A program made the translations under genes and the position numbers. Of a stretch of DNA of 64,000 bases, positions 10,856 to 19,962 are shown one piece after another. The DNA lies in NCBI RefSeq assembly GCF_001042905.1, contig NZ_JYLB01000001.1:929898-993897 (forward strand), in the 5' to 3' direction. The notes beneath the pieces are model-generated. The model made no database searches. It was not told the origin of the DNA and was given only the letters and a program-made list of their open reading frames with translations. This DNA comes from Pseudomonas lini. GTDB lineage: Bacteria > Pseudomonadota > Gammaproteobacteria > Pseudomonadales > Pseudomonadaceae. Within the stretch, counting starts at the first letter, position 1. Each line of letters begins with the position of its first letter.

Positions 10856-11770
10856 ATGAGAAATATCTTCGCACTGGTGCTGATGGTTGTTTTGGCCGGC
10901 TGTCAGGTTCGCGAGGAACAAAGAGGAACAGGAGGCGCTTCGCCAACCCGCGGCGCTACGGCCAATGGCGCGATGGTTGCGGGTGAACTGACCAGACGCT
11001 ATCAAGACACCCGTGTCGACTGCGGCCAGGCCACGATGCCGGCGTTTCTGTGCTCAGGCATCGTGCTGCGCTCGACGGTGCCATCCACGCAATACTCAAG
11101 CTGGAATCCCAGCCCGCATTCACAACAGAGTGGCGGTGTGTCGTTCTCGTTTCTGCGCAAGGATTCGAAATTCAGGGATCTGGTGTTCGGCCAGATCAAC
11201 GGGTTTATTTTCTATCCGGTTCTTGCTACCCCGCCTGGCATTCGGCAGATCGAGGTTCTATGCAGCTACCCCATCGACGGCTGGAGTCAGCTTCGAGACA
11301 AGCCGGGGTGCGGGGGGCACCCCTACTACCCTTTGGAAAGCCGGCGTTGCCAAACTTTGGGCATCTCGACGGCCGAACAATGGATGGCACATTGGCAACG
11401 CGCCCCTGCTCCGTCGAATGCCCCGGCTTATCAATGCAGTTTTGATGTGCGCGACAGCATGAACCACCTGGCGGCCGACTCCTTTTACCAATCCATACGC
11501 ACGAGGAACATGCTCGGCGCAAGTTGGTTCCCTCAGCAAAACGAACTGATCCTGGCGACTTGGTCGCAGAATATCCCTCGAGAATTGCCCATCCAGGCGT
11601 TCTTCTATCTCTACACCCCGGGCGGGTTGGCCGGTGCACAACATGACCAGAGGGACTTCTACAATAAAAGTGGGGGGATGGTGGTTCCGATCGTGCAAAT
11701 GGTACTACCCGCCTCTCCCAGCGAAGAGGCGCTGTTCGCCTACTATCCGGCTGATCAAATCGTTCCCTGA
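10856..11770 (+). CDS. Lipoprotein paralogue without poly-Gln (copy 3)
   Basis: 304 residues, the most diverged of the three tandem paralogues. The signal peptide (VVLAGC) and the following QVREE are kept, but instead of the Gln tract there is a short RGTGGASPTRG linker. The domain keeps all landmarks: DCGQATMPAFLCSG, SSWNPSPHS, SGGVSFSFL, NGFIFYPVL, EVLCSYP, CSFDVRDSMNHL, LPIQAFFYL, GAQHDQRDFYNK. It starts 53 bases after copy 2 with a related upstream sequence. It may be closest to the ancestral form, with the CAA tract arising later in the copy 1/2 line. Confidence 0.7.
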   Translation: MRNIFALVLMVVLAGCQVREEQRGTGGASPTRGATANGAMVAGELTRRYQDTRVDCGQATMPAFLCSGIVLRSTVPSTQYSSWNPSPHSQQSGGVSFSFLRKDSKFRDLVFGQINGFIFYPVLATPPGIRQIEVLCSYPIDGWSQLRDKPGCGGHPYYPLESRRCQTLGISTAEQWMAHWQRAPAPSNAPAYQCSFDVRDSMNHLAADSFYQSIRTRNMLGASWFPQQNELILATWSQNIPRELPIQAFFYLYTPGGLAGAQHDQRDFYNKSGGMVVPIVQMVLPASPSEEALFAYYPADQIVP

Positions 11771-11783
11771 CACCGAGGTACGA

Positions 11784-12161
11784 TCAGGACAACATGTCCT
11801 GCATGATCTGTTGCAACACATCCAGATCGAACGGCTTGGCCAGGATCGGTGCTTTGCGGGTGATCGGGCTGTCGGTCTCGCGAATTTCCTGCGGATAGCC
11901 GCTGATGAAGATGACCTTGAGCTCCGGTCGCAACTTCACGGCGGGTTCGGCGATCTGCACGCCAGAGATTCCCCCCGGCAAGCGGAAGTCGGTGATCATC
12001 ATGTCCAGATGCGGTTTGCTCGCCAGAATTTCAAAGGCCTGTTCGCCGTTTTCGGCTTGCAGCACCCGGTAACCCTCGCCCGACAAATAAGCAGACAGCA
12101 CCATCAAGATCGAAGGGTCATCCTCGACGATCAGTACCACATCTTGTGCATCTTCACTCAT
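11784..12161 (-). CDS. Single-domain response regulator
   Basis: 125 residues, only a receiver domain: acidic pocket VEDD, phospho-Asp58 in MMITDFRLPGG, the Ser of IFISGYP, and Lys in PILAKPF. There is no output domain, so it probably acts as a phosphate shuttle or protein-binding switch for the kinases beside it. The frame is open to 12209, but ATG 12161 has AAAGG at proper spacing and gives a normal receiver N terminus. It is the last gene of the reverse-strand kinase/CheR cluster, 44 bases beyond the receiver-kinase, and convergent with the lipoprotein triplet. Confidence 0.85.
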   Translation of the reverse strand: MSEDAQDVVLIVEDDPSILMVLSAYLSGEGYRVLQAENGEQAFEILASKPHLDMMITDFRLPGGISGVQIAEPAVKLRPELKVIFISGYPQEIRETDSPITRKAPILAKPFDLDVLQQIMQDMLS

Positions 12162-12205
12162 GGATAGCCTTTGTTCGGTCAATAGCTGCTGATACGACCG
12201 TGCGG

Positions 12206-13420
12206 TCACTCAGAGGTTGCGTTTATCGGGCTGTTTTCCTGCAGCGGCAGACAAACGCGAAACAAGGCGCCTTCGCCAATCCGGCTCTCGACGGTGATGG
12301 AGCCACCATGGGCGGCGACAATCTGCTCCGAAATAAACAGCCCCAGGCCCAGCCCCGCTACGACGGCCTTGGCGCTGACCCGTTCGAACTGCTGAAAAAT
12401 GCGCTGCTGATTCTCTTCACTGATCCCGATACCGCAATCCTGAACCTCAACCCACGCTTGCCCGTGCTGATTGTACACGCGTACGTCGATCTGGCTCTTG
12501 GCGCCATAACGCAGCGCATTGGTCAACAGGTTGGAAATCACCTGTTCAATACGGAACTCGTCCCAATTGCCCACCACGGGCTGCTCGGCCGTCAAGGTAA
12601 CCGACGACTCCGCAGCCTCGACCTGTGGTGCAAAGTTTTGCAGAAGGTTGTTCACCAGTTGCACCAGGTCAAACCGACTGGGGCGAATCGACAGCTTGCC
12701 AGTACGGATCCGCGACACATCGAGCATGTCTTCGATCAGGCGAATCAGGCTTTTGATCTGCCGCTCATCGCGGTCGACCATGGCGTGCATCTTGTCCAGG
12801 GTGAAGGCCGCGGCGTTATCCCGAGCCAGGTGCATTCTGCGCAACTGGGTTTCGAGAATCAGGCCGTTGAGCGGCGTACGGACTTCGTGCGCCACGATGG
12901 ACATGAAGTCATCACGCATGCGCACCGCTTGCTCCAGCTCATTCTGGGTGTTCTGCAACTGCTTGAGCAGCGCCTCTTGCTCCCGGCGACTTTGCTCCAA
13001 GGCTTCGACCTGATGCTTCATCGCTTTGCTCTGGCGATACAGGTCGACGAAGACATTGACCTTGCTCTTGACCGCGTGAACATCCAGCGGCTTGTGCAGG
13101 AAGTCTACCGCACCGCTTTCGTAGCCCTTGAACGCGTAATTAAGCTCGCGGCCGGCGGCACTGACGAACACAATCGGGATGTTTTTGGTTTTTTCCGTGC
13201 CGCGCATCAACTCTGCCAGCTCGAAGCCGTTCATGCCGGGCATCTGCACATCGAGAATGGCCAAGGCGAATTCATGCTGCAACAACAGCGACAGGGCTTC
13301 GTCGGCGGACAGGGCCTTGTAGACGATACGATCTTCACGCCTGATCAATGCTTCGAGCGCCAGAAGGTTCTCCGGCAGATCGTCGACGATCAGCAGTTTG
13401 GCCTGGACGGTACTTAACAT
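12206..13420 (-). CDS. Receiver-histidine kinase (REC-HisKA-HATPase)
   Basis: 404 residues. An N-terminal receiver (LIVDD, phospho-Asp57 in LAILDVQMPG, Lys in FLHKPLD) is joined by a coiled coil (about 128-168) to HisKA with His178 in SIVAHEVRTPLNG and an ATPase domain (NLLTNALRYG, DCGIGI, GLGLGLFISEQI). It is soluble and likely takes input by phosphotransfer from the large hybrid kinase upstream. The ATG overlaps the stop of the 28-codon cheB-like remnant, and the distances show one polycistronic unit: large kinase, cheR, remnant, this kinase, lone receiver. Confidence 0.87.
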   Translation of the reverse strand: MLSTVQAKLLIVDDLPENLLALEALIRREDRIVYKALSADEALSLLLQHEFALAILDVQMPGMNGFELAELMRGTEKTKNIPIVFVSAAGRELNYAFKGYESGAVDFLHKPLDVHAVKSKVNVFVDLYRQSKAMKHQVEALEQSRREQEALLKQLQNTQNELEQAVRMRDDFMSIVAHEVRTPLNGLILETQLRRMHLARDNAAAFTLDKMHAMVDRDERQIKSLIRLIEDMLDVSRIRTGKLSIRPSRFDLVQLVNNLLQNFAPQVEAAESSVTLTAEQPVVGNWDEFRIEQVISNLLTNALRYGAKSQIDVRVYNQHGQAWVEVQDCGIGISEENQQRIFQQFERVSAKAVVAGLGLGLFISEQIVAAHGGSITVESRIGEGALFRVCLPLQENSPINATSE

Positions 13421-13500
13421 GCGACTCCTTGCAGCTCGACAAGCAGGCGGCCGATGCCGTGAAGATCCAGCCGATGAGTATCCAGCACTGCCCTATTCAT
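13414..13500 (-). pseudogene. 28-codon ORF, probable in-frame cheB deletion remnant
   Basis: This small ORF starts with an ATG overlapping the cheR stop (ATGA) and ends with TAA inside the next gene's start region, exactly as a normal coupled gene would. The peptide is MNRAVLDTHRLDLHGIGRLL followed by VELQGVAC. The part LDLHGIGRLLVELQ resembles the C-terminal end I know from CheB-type methylesterases (LPLxGIxxLLxEL), and such cheB genes usually sit between cheR and a receiver-kinase in Pseudomonas clusters of this kind. I infer an in-frame deletion of roughly 150 codons that removed the catalytic core. It could also be a chance ORF. Confidence 0.5.
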
Positions 13501-14312
13501 GATTTGCGATATATCCGTTCTGATTTGACCAATGCTTCAAACTGATTGCCATAGGCCGAAAAATCCAGGGTTTCCTTACTGCCCAGTGCCAGAAAGCCCC
13601 GATGACACAGAGATTCGTGAAACAAGCCAAATGCACGACCCTGTAGTTTTTTATTGAAATAAATCAATACATTACGGCACGAAATCAATTGAGTTTCCGA
13701 GAACACGCTGTCGGTGGCCAGGCTGTGATCGGCGAAAGTCACGTTGTCGCACAGGCTCTTGTCGAAAATGGCGTAGCCATAGGCCGCCGTGTAGTAGTCG
13801 GCGAATGAACGCTGACCACCAGCCTGCTGGTAGTTGTGAGTGTAGGCCCGAACATTCTCCAGTGAAAAAATCCCCTGCCTGGCTTTATCCAGCGAGCGCG
13901 GGTTGATGTCGGTGGCATAGAGAATGGTGCGATCCAGCAGCCCTTCTTCGCGCAGCAGAATCGCCATCGAATAGACCTCTTCGCCGGTGCTGCAACCAGC
14001 GATCCAGACCTTGATCGACGGATAAGTCTTGAGCAGGGGCACCACTTCCCGACGTAGCGCCAGGAAATGCGAAGGATCGCGGAACATTTCACTGACCGGA
14101 ATCGTCAGCAATTGCAGCAGTTGCATGAACGCGGTCGGATCGTGCAGAACCTTCTCTTGCAGCGCCGAGATGGTACTGCACTCGAACTGACTCAACGCGT
14201 GATTGACCCGGCGCTTGATCGACGCGACCGAGTAATCGCGAAAATCGTAGCTGTACTTGAGGTAGATCGCCTCAATCAACAGGCGCAATTCGACGTCGGC
14301 ATTGCGTTCCAC
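13497..14312 (-). CDS. cheR: CheR-type protein-glutamate methyltransferase
   Basis: 271 residues from GTG 14312 (an ATG at 14339 is possible but lies inside the kinase gene). N-terminal helical CheR domain (IEAIYLKYSYDFRDY, IKRRVNHAL), then the SAM-binding domain with WIAGCSTGEEVYSMAI (the glycine motif), YATDINPRSL and SCRNVLIYFNKKLQ, all diagnostic of CheR. It transfers methyl groups from SAM to glutamates; in sensor-kinase clusters of this type the target is uncertain, since no chemoreceptor is adjacent. GGAA precedes the GTG. Its usual partner CheB appears deleted. Confidence 0.88.
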   Translation of the reverse strand: MERNADVELRLLIEAIYLKYSYDFRDYSVASIKRRVNHALSQFECSTISALQEKVLHDPTAFMQLLQLLTIPVSEMFRDPSHFLALRREVVPLLKTYPSIKVWIAGCSTGEEVYSMAILLREEGLLDRTILYATDINPRSLDKARQGIFSLENVRAYTHNYQQAGGQRSFADYYTAAYGYAIFDKSLCDNVTFADHSLATDSVFSETQLISCRNVLIYFNKKLQGRAFGLFHESLCHRGFLALGSKETLDFSAYGNQFEALVKSERIYRKS

Positions 14313-17300
14313 TAAATGCGTTCCATCTTGGGTAGCCACACACGGATCAACGAAAACAGGCGATCCAGGTCGATGGGCTTGGCCAGGTAGTCGTTGGCGC
14401 CGGCGTGCAAGCAGCGCTCCTGATCGTCCTTCATGGCCTTGGCCGTCACCGCAATGATCGGCAACTTGCGCCAGCGCGGGTCCTTGCGGATTTCGAGGGT
14501 GGCTTCGAAACCATCCATCTGCGGCATCATCACGTCCATCAGCACCAGGTCAATGTCCTCGACTTCATTCAATTTCCCGATCGCTTCACGGCCGTTGCGA
14601 CCAATGACCACGATTGCGCCTTTTTGCTCCAGCGCGCTGGTGAGGGCGAAGATGTTGCGTACATCGTCGTCCACCAGCAGCACTTTACGGCCCTCGAAAA
14701 CCTTGTCGCGGCTGCGGGCGGTCTTGAGCATCGCCTGGCGCTCATGGGACAAACGGGATTCGACTTTGTGCAGAAAGAGCGTCACTTCGTCCAGCAACCG
14801 CTCGGGCGAGCGTGCGCCCTTGATGATGATCGAGCGCGAATACTTGCGCAGCTCGGCCTCTTCGTCCCGAGTCAGATTACGTCCGGTATAGACGATCACC
14901 GGCGGGAACGAGCAGATATCCTCGGTGGACATGCGCTTGAGCAAGTCGTTGCCGAGCATGTCCGGCAGCTTCAGGTCGATAATCATGCAGTCGAAAATCG
15001 TGCTGCGCAGCAAGTCGAGTGCGTCCTGCGCCAAGCCGACGGCGGTGATTTCGATGTCCTCGTCGCCGATCAGTCGGGCAATGCTGTCGCGTTGCACATC
15101 GTCGTCTTCGACCAGCAATACACGTTTGACCTTCTGCGTCAGTTTGGCTTCGAGGCGGGCAAACACGGCCTTGAGTTCCTCACGCGTGGTGGGCTTGACC
15201 GCATAACCGATGGCGCCCATGTGCATGGCGGCTTCGACGCGGTCTTCGACCGAAATCACGTGCACCGGGATGTGCCGGGTTTCGGCATGCTCTTTCAAAC
15301 GCTGCAATACCGTCAGCCCGGAATGATCCGGCAGGCGCATGTCCAACAGAATCGCATCGGGGATGAACTGCCTGGCCAGGTCGTAGCCTTCGTCGGCGCC
15401 GTGGGCTACCAGGCACTGATAACCCAGTTCATGGGCCAGGTCGTAGAGGATGTGCGCAAAATTCGGCTCATCTTCCACCACCAGAATGCAGCGAGTGGCG
15501 AATGGCGCCTTGTTGCGATCATCGTCGAAACGCGGAATATCGACGGCGGCAATCAGCGGCATTGGCGCAGCAACCATGGCGCTTTTCGGCATGACAACCG
15601 GCGTGGCTTTCATGGTCTCGACAGGCGCATCGCCCGGTTCGACGTACTGCTGCGGCAACACCAGGGTGAACACACTGCCTTGCCCAGGCGTACTGGTCAC
15701 ACTGATCGAGCCGCCCAACAAGGTGGCCAGATCACGAGAAATCGACAAGCCCAGGCCGGTGCCGCCGTAACGACGATTGGTGGTGCCATCGGCCTGACGG
15801 AAGGCTTCGAAAATGCTTTCCTGCTGGTCCGGCGCAATACCGATGCCGGAATCGCGGACGATAAAGGCGATGCCATTGTCTGGCTGAGCAGCGACGCTCA
15901 GGTTGACCGTGCCCTTTTCGGTGAACTTCACCGCGTTGGACAGCAGGTTCTTGATCACTTGCTCCAGTCGCTGACGGTCAGTGAACAGCATCAGCGGTGC
16001 ATCGGCCTGCAACTGCACCTGAAAATCCAGTTTTTTGTCCGCAGCCATCGGCTGGAACATGCCTCGCAGGCCTTCCACCAGACGCGCAACATTGGTGTTC
16101 TCCGGACGCACCTCAAGCTTGCCGGCCTCGACCTTGGAAATATCGAGAATGTCGTTGATCAGGTTAAGCAAGTCATTGCCGGCGGAATAAATCGAGTCGG
16201 CGAACTTGACCTGCTCGGCGCTGAGGTTTTCCTGCGGGTTTTCCGCCAGCAGTTTGGCCAGAATCAACGAACTGTTCAGCGGCGTGCGCAGCTCGTGGGA
16301 CATGTTGGCGAGGAACTCGGACTTGTACTTGCTTGAGCGCTGCAATTCTTCGGCGCGCGCTTCGAGCTCAACTTGAGCCAGATTCAGTTCGGTGTTCTTC
16401 AGGTCCATGGCATCGCGTTGCGCGGCCAGGATCTGCCCCTGCTCGGCGAGTTGTTCGTTGGTTTGCTCCAGCGCTACCTGCTGGGTTTCCAGGTGGCCCT
16501 GGGATTCCTTGAGAATCCGCGACTGCTCTTCCAACTCTTCGTTGGCGGTCTTGAGTTCTTCTTGCTGAACTTGCAGCTCTTCGTTGAGTTGCTGGGCTTC
16601 GGCCAGCACTTCCTGCAAGCGCTGGCGATAACGAGCGGCCTCGATAGAGGTGCCGATGTTGCCGGCAATCAGCTCGAGCAGTTCGATGTCGCGGTCGGCC
16701 AAGGGGCGCAAGAAGCCCAGTTCGATCACGCCGTTGACCCGATCGTCGTCACTGGTCGGCACCACCAGCACGCTATGCGGCAGGCCTTCGCCAAGACCGG
16801 AGCTGATTTTGAAGTAATCACTCGGGACGTCGTCGAGACGGATCAAGCGCGCCTGTTGCGCCACCTGGCCGACAATCCCTTCGCCACTGTAGATCTGCTG
16901 CTCAAGCGCTTCCTGCTCCCGGGAGAAACCGTAAGACGCGATGCGCTTCAGGCCACCATGGTCCTCACGGACATAGATGGCCGCGACGGCGGTGCCCAGA
17001 TATTGCGCGCAGAACTGCAGAATGTTGCGCCCCAACAGATTGAGGGATAGCTGCCCCAAGACTTGCTCGGCCAGTTCGGTCTGGCCATTGCGTAACCAGG
17101 CTTGCTGTTCAAGGCGCCGGGCACTGGCCTGTTGTCCGGCGAGATTGGCGCTGTAACTTTGCGACAGTTTGAGCAAGTCCCGACGGCCAATATAGGCCAG
17201 CAACCCGCTGATACCGGCCACGAACAGCAGATAAAGGGCGATGCTCCAAATCGTGGTTTGGCGCACTTCCTCGTTGCGAGTGGCGCGCAACTGCTGTTCC

Positions 17301-17803
17301 AAATCGATCACATCTTCGAATTGCTTGCGGATCTCATCGGTCAGCCGCTTGCCGCGTCCGGCCTTGACGGCGCCACGGTAGTCACCGCTGGCGCGCTGCA
17401 AATCGATCATCGATTGCGCGTAATGGGCCCATTCTGTCTGCAAGGCCTGGAGCCGACGCAGACGATCAGTCTGGACCGGATTGTCGGCTGTCAATTCGAG
17501 CAAGGTAGTGAGAGCGACGGCGATTCTCGGCTTGGCTGTCTCGTAGGGATCAAGGAAATGTTCATCTCCGCTGAGCAGGAACCCGCGCATGCCGGTTTCC
17601 AGATCGACGGTCAGCTTTATCGCCTCATTGGCATTATTGATCACCCGGTCGGTGTGCTGGACCCACTGGATCACCGACAACAAGTAGGTGATCAGCGAAA
17701 CGAAGAACACCGCGCTGATGACGCCAACCCCCAATGGCAGGCTGACGTTGCGGCTCAGGAGTTTACGGAATCGTTGCTCATCAACCGAGGACGCAGAGGT
17801 CAT
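14312..17803 (-). CDS. Large hybrid histidine kinase, CHASE3-GAF-HK-three receivers
   Basis: 1163 residues from ATG 17803 (AAGG eight bases upstream; the frame is open to 17890). Order: membrane helix near 20-45, CHASE3-like periplasmic helices (DLETGMRGFLLSGDEHFLDPY), second helix near 185-205, GAF domain (about 235-380, GEGIVGQVA), a long coiled coil rich in Gln/Glu (390-490), HisKA with His503 in ANMSHELRTPLNS, ATPase (NLLSNAVKFTEKG, DSGIGI, GTGLGLS), then receivers with phospho-Asp near 821 (LLDMRLPDHSG), 943 (IIDLKLPD) and 1090 (LMDVMMPQMDG). It heads the signalling operon and probably feeds the downstream receiver-kinase and lone receiver. Signal unknown. Confidence 0.88.
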   Translation of the reverse strand: MTSASSVDEQRFRKLLSRNVSLPLGVGVISAVFFVSLITYLLSVIQWVQHTDRVINNANEAIKLTVDLETGMRGFLLSGDEHFLDPYETAKPRIAVALTTLLELTADNPVQTDRLRRLQALQTEWAHYAQSMIDLQRASGDYRGAVKAGRGKRLTDEIRKQFEDVIDLEQQLRATRNEEVRQTTIWSIALYLLFVAGISGLLAYIGRRDLLKLSQSYSANLAGQQASARRLEQQAWLRNGQTELAEQVLGQLSLNLLGRNILQFCAQYLGTAVAAIYVREDHGGLKRIASYGFSREQEALEQQIYSGEGIVGQVAQQARLIRLDDVPSDYFKISSGLGEGLPHSVLVVPTSDDDRVNGVIELGFLRPLADRDIELLELIAGNIGTSIEAARYRQRLQEVLAEAQQLNEELQVQQEELKTANEELEEQSRILKESQGHLETQQVALEQTNEQLAEQGQILAAQRDAMDLKNTELNLAQVELEARAEELQRSSKYKSEFLANMSHELRTPLNSSLILAKLLAENPQENLSAEQVKFADSIYSAGNDLLNLINDILDISKVEAGKLEVRPENTNVARLVEGLRGMFQPMAADKKLDFQVQLQADAPLMLFTDRQRLEQVIKNLLSNAVKFTEKGTVNLSVAAQPDNGIAFIVRDSGIGIAPDQQESIFEAFRQADGTTNRRYGGTGLGLSISRDLATLLGGSISVTSTPGQGSVFTLVLPQQYVEPGDAPVETMKATPVVMPKSAMVAAPMPLIAAVDIPRFDDDRNKAPFATRCILVVEDEPNFAHILYDLAHELGYQCLVAHGADEGYDLARQFIPDAILLDMRLPDHSGLTVLQRLKEHAETRHIPVHVISVEDRVEAAMHMGAIGYAVKPTTREELKAVFARLEAKLTQKVKRVLLVEDDDVQRDSIARLIGDEDIEITAVGLAQDALDLLRSTIFDCMIIDLKLPDMLGNDLLKRMSTEDICSFPPVIVYTGRNLTRDEEAELRKYSRSIIIKGARSPERLLDEVTLFLHKVESRLSHERQAMLKTARSRDKVFEGRKVLLVDDDVRNIFALTSALEQKGAIVVIGRNGREAIGKLNEVEDIDLVLMDVMMPQMDGFEATLEIRKDPRWRKLPIIAVTAKAMKDDQERCLHAGANDYLAKPIDLDRLFSLIRVWLPKMERI

Positions 17804-18063
17804 GGGGAAGCCTTGTCGTACTGTTGAAAACCATCGAGTCTGCCCCAAAACGGTCGGGCTCATCCATTTTTCTGACATGTTTTGCGGCAAAAACCTGCAT
17901 TTAGCTGCTCTGGGACAAAGGAGCGGTTATTCTCTGCGGCTCTTGTGCGGCTATTGTTTTTGTAGCGCGTCGGGAGCTTGCCGTGATTCGTCACTGACTC
18001 ATGCAAGAACCCGGCGGTTTCGATCGTCCGGCAACCGCGAATTCAACCTTTGAGAGCCCCACT

Positions 18064-18429
18064 ATGCCCGCTGACACCTCCACCATTCTAGTCGTAGAAG
18101 ACGATGCCATCGTGCGCACGCTGATCGTCGATGTACTGGAGGAACTGGAATTCCGGGTACTTGCGGCGGATGGCTGTGAAATGGCGCTGGAGTTCATCAA
18201 CGATGAAGACCAGGACATCGATTTGTTGATGACGGATGTGGGATTGCCGGTAATGGACGGTCGGGAATTGGCCAAACAGGCACGCATGCTGCGTCCAGAA
18301 TTGCCCATTCTGTTCGCCAGCGGCTATGCCGAAAGTATCGAGGTGCCTGACGGCATGCATCTCATTGGCAAGCCGTTTTCCATTGATCAGTTGCGGGACA
18401 AGGTCAAAGACATACTCGTCCAGGCCTGA
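18064..18429 (+). CDS. Single-domain response regulator (divergent)
   Basis: 121 residues, receiver only: VVEDD near the N terminus, phospho-Asp in LLMTDVGLPVMDG, Ser in LFASGYAES and Lys in LIGKPFS. The frame opens at 18001, but ATG 18064 gives the normal receiver start. It is divergent from the large hybrid kinase with about 260 bases between starts, so it may share regulation and receive phosphate from that kinase. Confidence 0.82.
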   Translation: MPADTSTILVVEDDAIVRTLIVDVLEELEFRVLAADGCEMALEFINDEDQDIDLLMTDVGLPVMDGRELAKQARMLRPELPILFASGYAESIEVPDGMHLIGKPFSIDQLRDKVKDILVQA

Positions 18430-18485
18430 CTTTTCTCGCGCCACGATTCTCTCCACTCTCTACCCGCTTCAAGGAATACCCGTCA

Positions 18486-19778
18486 ATGAGTCAGCCCCGC
18501 GCAACCAAAGTCCTGGTGATTGGTTACGTCTGGCCCGAGCCCCGCTCTTCTGCGGCCAGTGGGCATGTCATGCAAATTCTCGATACGTTCCTGCAGCAGG
18601 GCTGGGACATTACCTTCAGCAGCCCGGCCGGCACCGGTGAACACCGTGCGGACCTGACCGCGTTGGGCATTCGCGAAGTGCCGATCGAGTTGAATAACAG
18701 CAGTTTCGACACCTTTGTCAGTGAACTTGCACCGGATATCGTGCTGTTCGACCAGTTCATGATTGAGGAACAGTTCGGCTGGCGAGTAGAGAAACACTGC
18801 CCCGACGCCTTGCGCGTGCTGGAGACCTCCGATCTGCAAAGCCTGCGACATGCCCGGCATCAGCGACTCAAGGAGCGCTTGAAGGCCAGCGACGACGCCG
18901 ATGATTTCAGTGAGTTGTTCGCCCCGGCATTGCAGGAAGAGTTCGAGCTCATGGCCGATACCGATCTGGCAAAACGGGAGATCGCTGCGCTGTATCGCTG
19001 CGACTTGAATCTGATGATCTCCGAAGTGGAGATTGAATTGCTGGTCGAGCAGTTCAAACTGCCGCGCAATTTGCTGCACTGGTGTCCGCTGATGGTCGAT
19101 CCGCCGAGTGCGCCGCCGCCAGCCTTTGAAGACCGTGCGCATTTCCTCAGTATCGGTAACTTCCGCCACGCGCCCAACTGGGACGCCGTGCTCTGGATGA
19201 AAACCACGATCTGGCCGCTGATCCGTGCGCAGTTGCCAGAGGCGAAACTGCATATCTATGGCGCCTATACGCCGCCCAAAGCCACCGCCCTGCACAATGC
19301 GGCCCAAGGGTTTCATGTGATGAACTGGGCAGAAGATGCCTTGCAAGTCATGTCCGCGGCCCGGGTGTGCCTGGCGCCGTTACGCTTCGGTGCGGGTATC
19401 AAAGGCAAGATCGTCGACGCCATGCTGTGCGGCACACCCAATGTCACCACCCCGATTGGCGCAGAAGCGATGCACCGCGAACAGCCGTGGCCGGGCGCCG
19501 TGACCCGAACCGCGCGTGAGTTCGCCGATTGCGCGGTTCGTCTTTATAAAGACAAAGACCTCTGGATGAGCGCCCAATCCCAGGGGCAGATGTTATTAGC
19601 CGATCGCTATCAGCCGTCGATACATGGCCCGGCACTGATCGAGAAGTTATTGTATTGCCAGCAACACCTGGCACAACTTAGACGGGATAACTTTACCGGT
19701 AGCATGTTGCGCCATCACCATCACAAAAGCACTCAGTACATGGCGCAGTGGATCGAGGCCAAGAACCGAAATCAATAA
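18486..19778 (+). CDS. Glycosyltransferase, GT4-like
   Basis: 430 residues. The N-terminal Rossmann-like half has VLVIGYVWPEPRSSAASGHV, a typical nucleotide-sugar glycosyltransferase opening; the C-terminal half has FLSIGNFRHAPNWDAV, LHIYGAY and VCLAPLRFGAGIKGKIVDAM plus a downstream Glu in GAEAMH, matching the GT-B donor site. The C terminus carries a His-rich HHHHKSTQ stretch. It is soluble and probably adds a sugar to a surface glycan. It sits 57 bases after the lone receiver and may share its promoter, but no other polysaccharide genes are near. Acceptor unknown. Confidence 0.72.
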   Translation: MSQPRATKVLVIGYVWPEPRSSAASGHVMQILDTFLQQGWDITFSSPAGTGEHRADLTALGIREVPIELNNSSFDTFVSELAPDIVLFDQFMIEEQFGWRVEKHCPDALRVLETSDLQSLRHARHQRLKERLKASDDADDFSELFAPALQEEFELMADTDLAKREIAALYRCDLNLMISEVEIELLVEQFKLPRNLLHWCPLMVDPPSAPPPAFEDRAHFLSIGNFRHAPNWDAVLWMKTTIWPLIRAQLPEAKLHIYGAYTPPKATALHNAAQGFHVMNWAEDALQVMSAARVCLAPLRFGAGIKGKIVDAMLCGTPNVTTPIGAEAMHREQPWPGAVTRTAREFADCAVRLYKDKDLWMSAQSQGQMLLADRYQPSIHGPALIEKLLYCQQHLAQLRRDNFTGSMLRHHHHKSTQYMAQWIEAKNRNQ

Positions 19779-19896
19779 CCAGGCCTCCAACTTTTACCGC
19801 AACTAACAAACAGAAATCCAACACTGTCAAAACACATACCTTGCATTAATCCCGCGATTGGATAATTACACTTTCATCGTTATAAATACGAACAAG

Positions 19897-19935
19897 CCGC
19901 CCCCTCAAATACATCAACATTAAAGGGCGGTTTTT
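19897..19935 (+). terminator. Terminator after the glycosyltransferase gene
   Basis: CCGCCC at 19897-19902 pairs with GGGCGG at 19925-19930 across a 22-base AT-rich loop and is followed by TTTTT. It ends 27 bases before the first PI-PLC-like gene, so it could also act as a 5' hairpin for that gene. Confidence 0.65.
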
Positions 19936-19962
19936 CTATCAATCGATGCAAGGATGCATTTA

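Noticed and set aside
14405..16336. 643-codon forward ORF opposite the large histidine kinase
   Set aside because: Antisense to well-marked HisKA, ATPase and receiver motifs; no start signal and His/Gln/Arg-rich nonsense composition.
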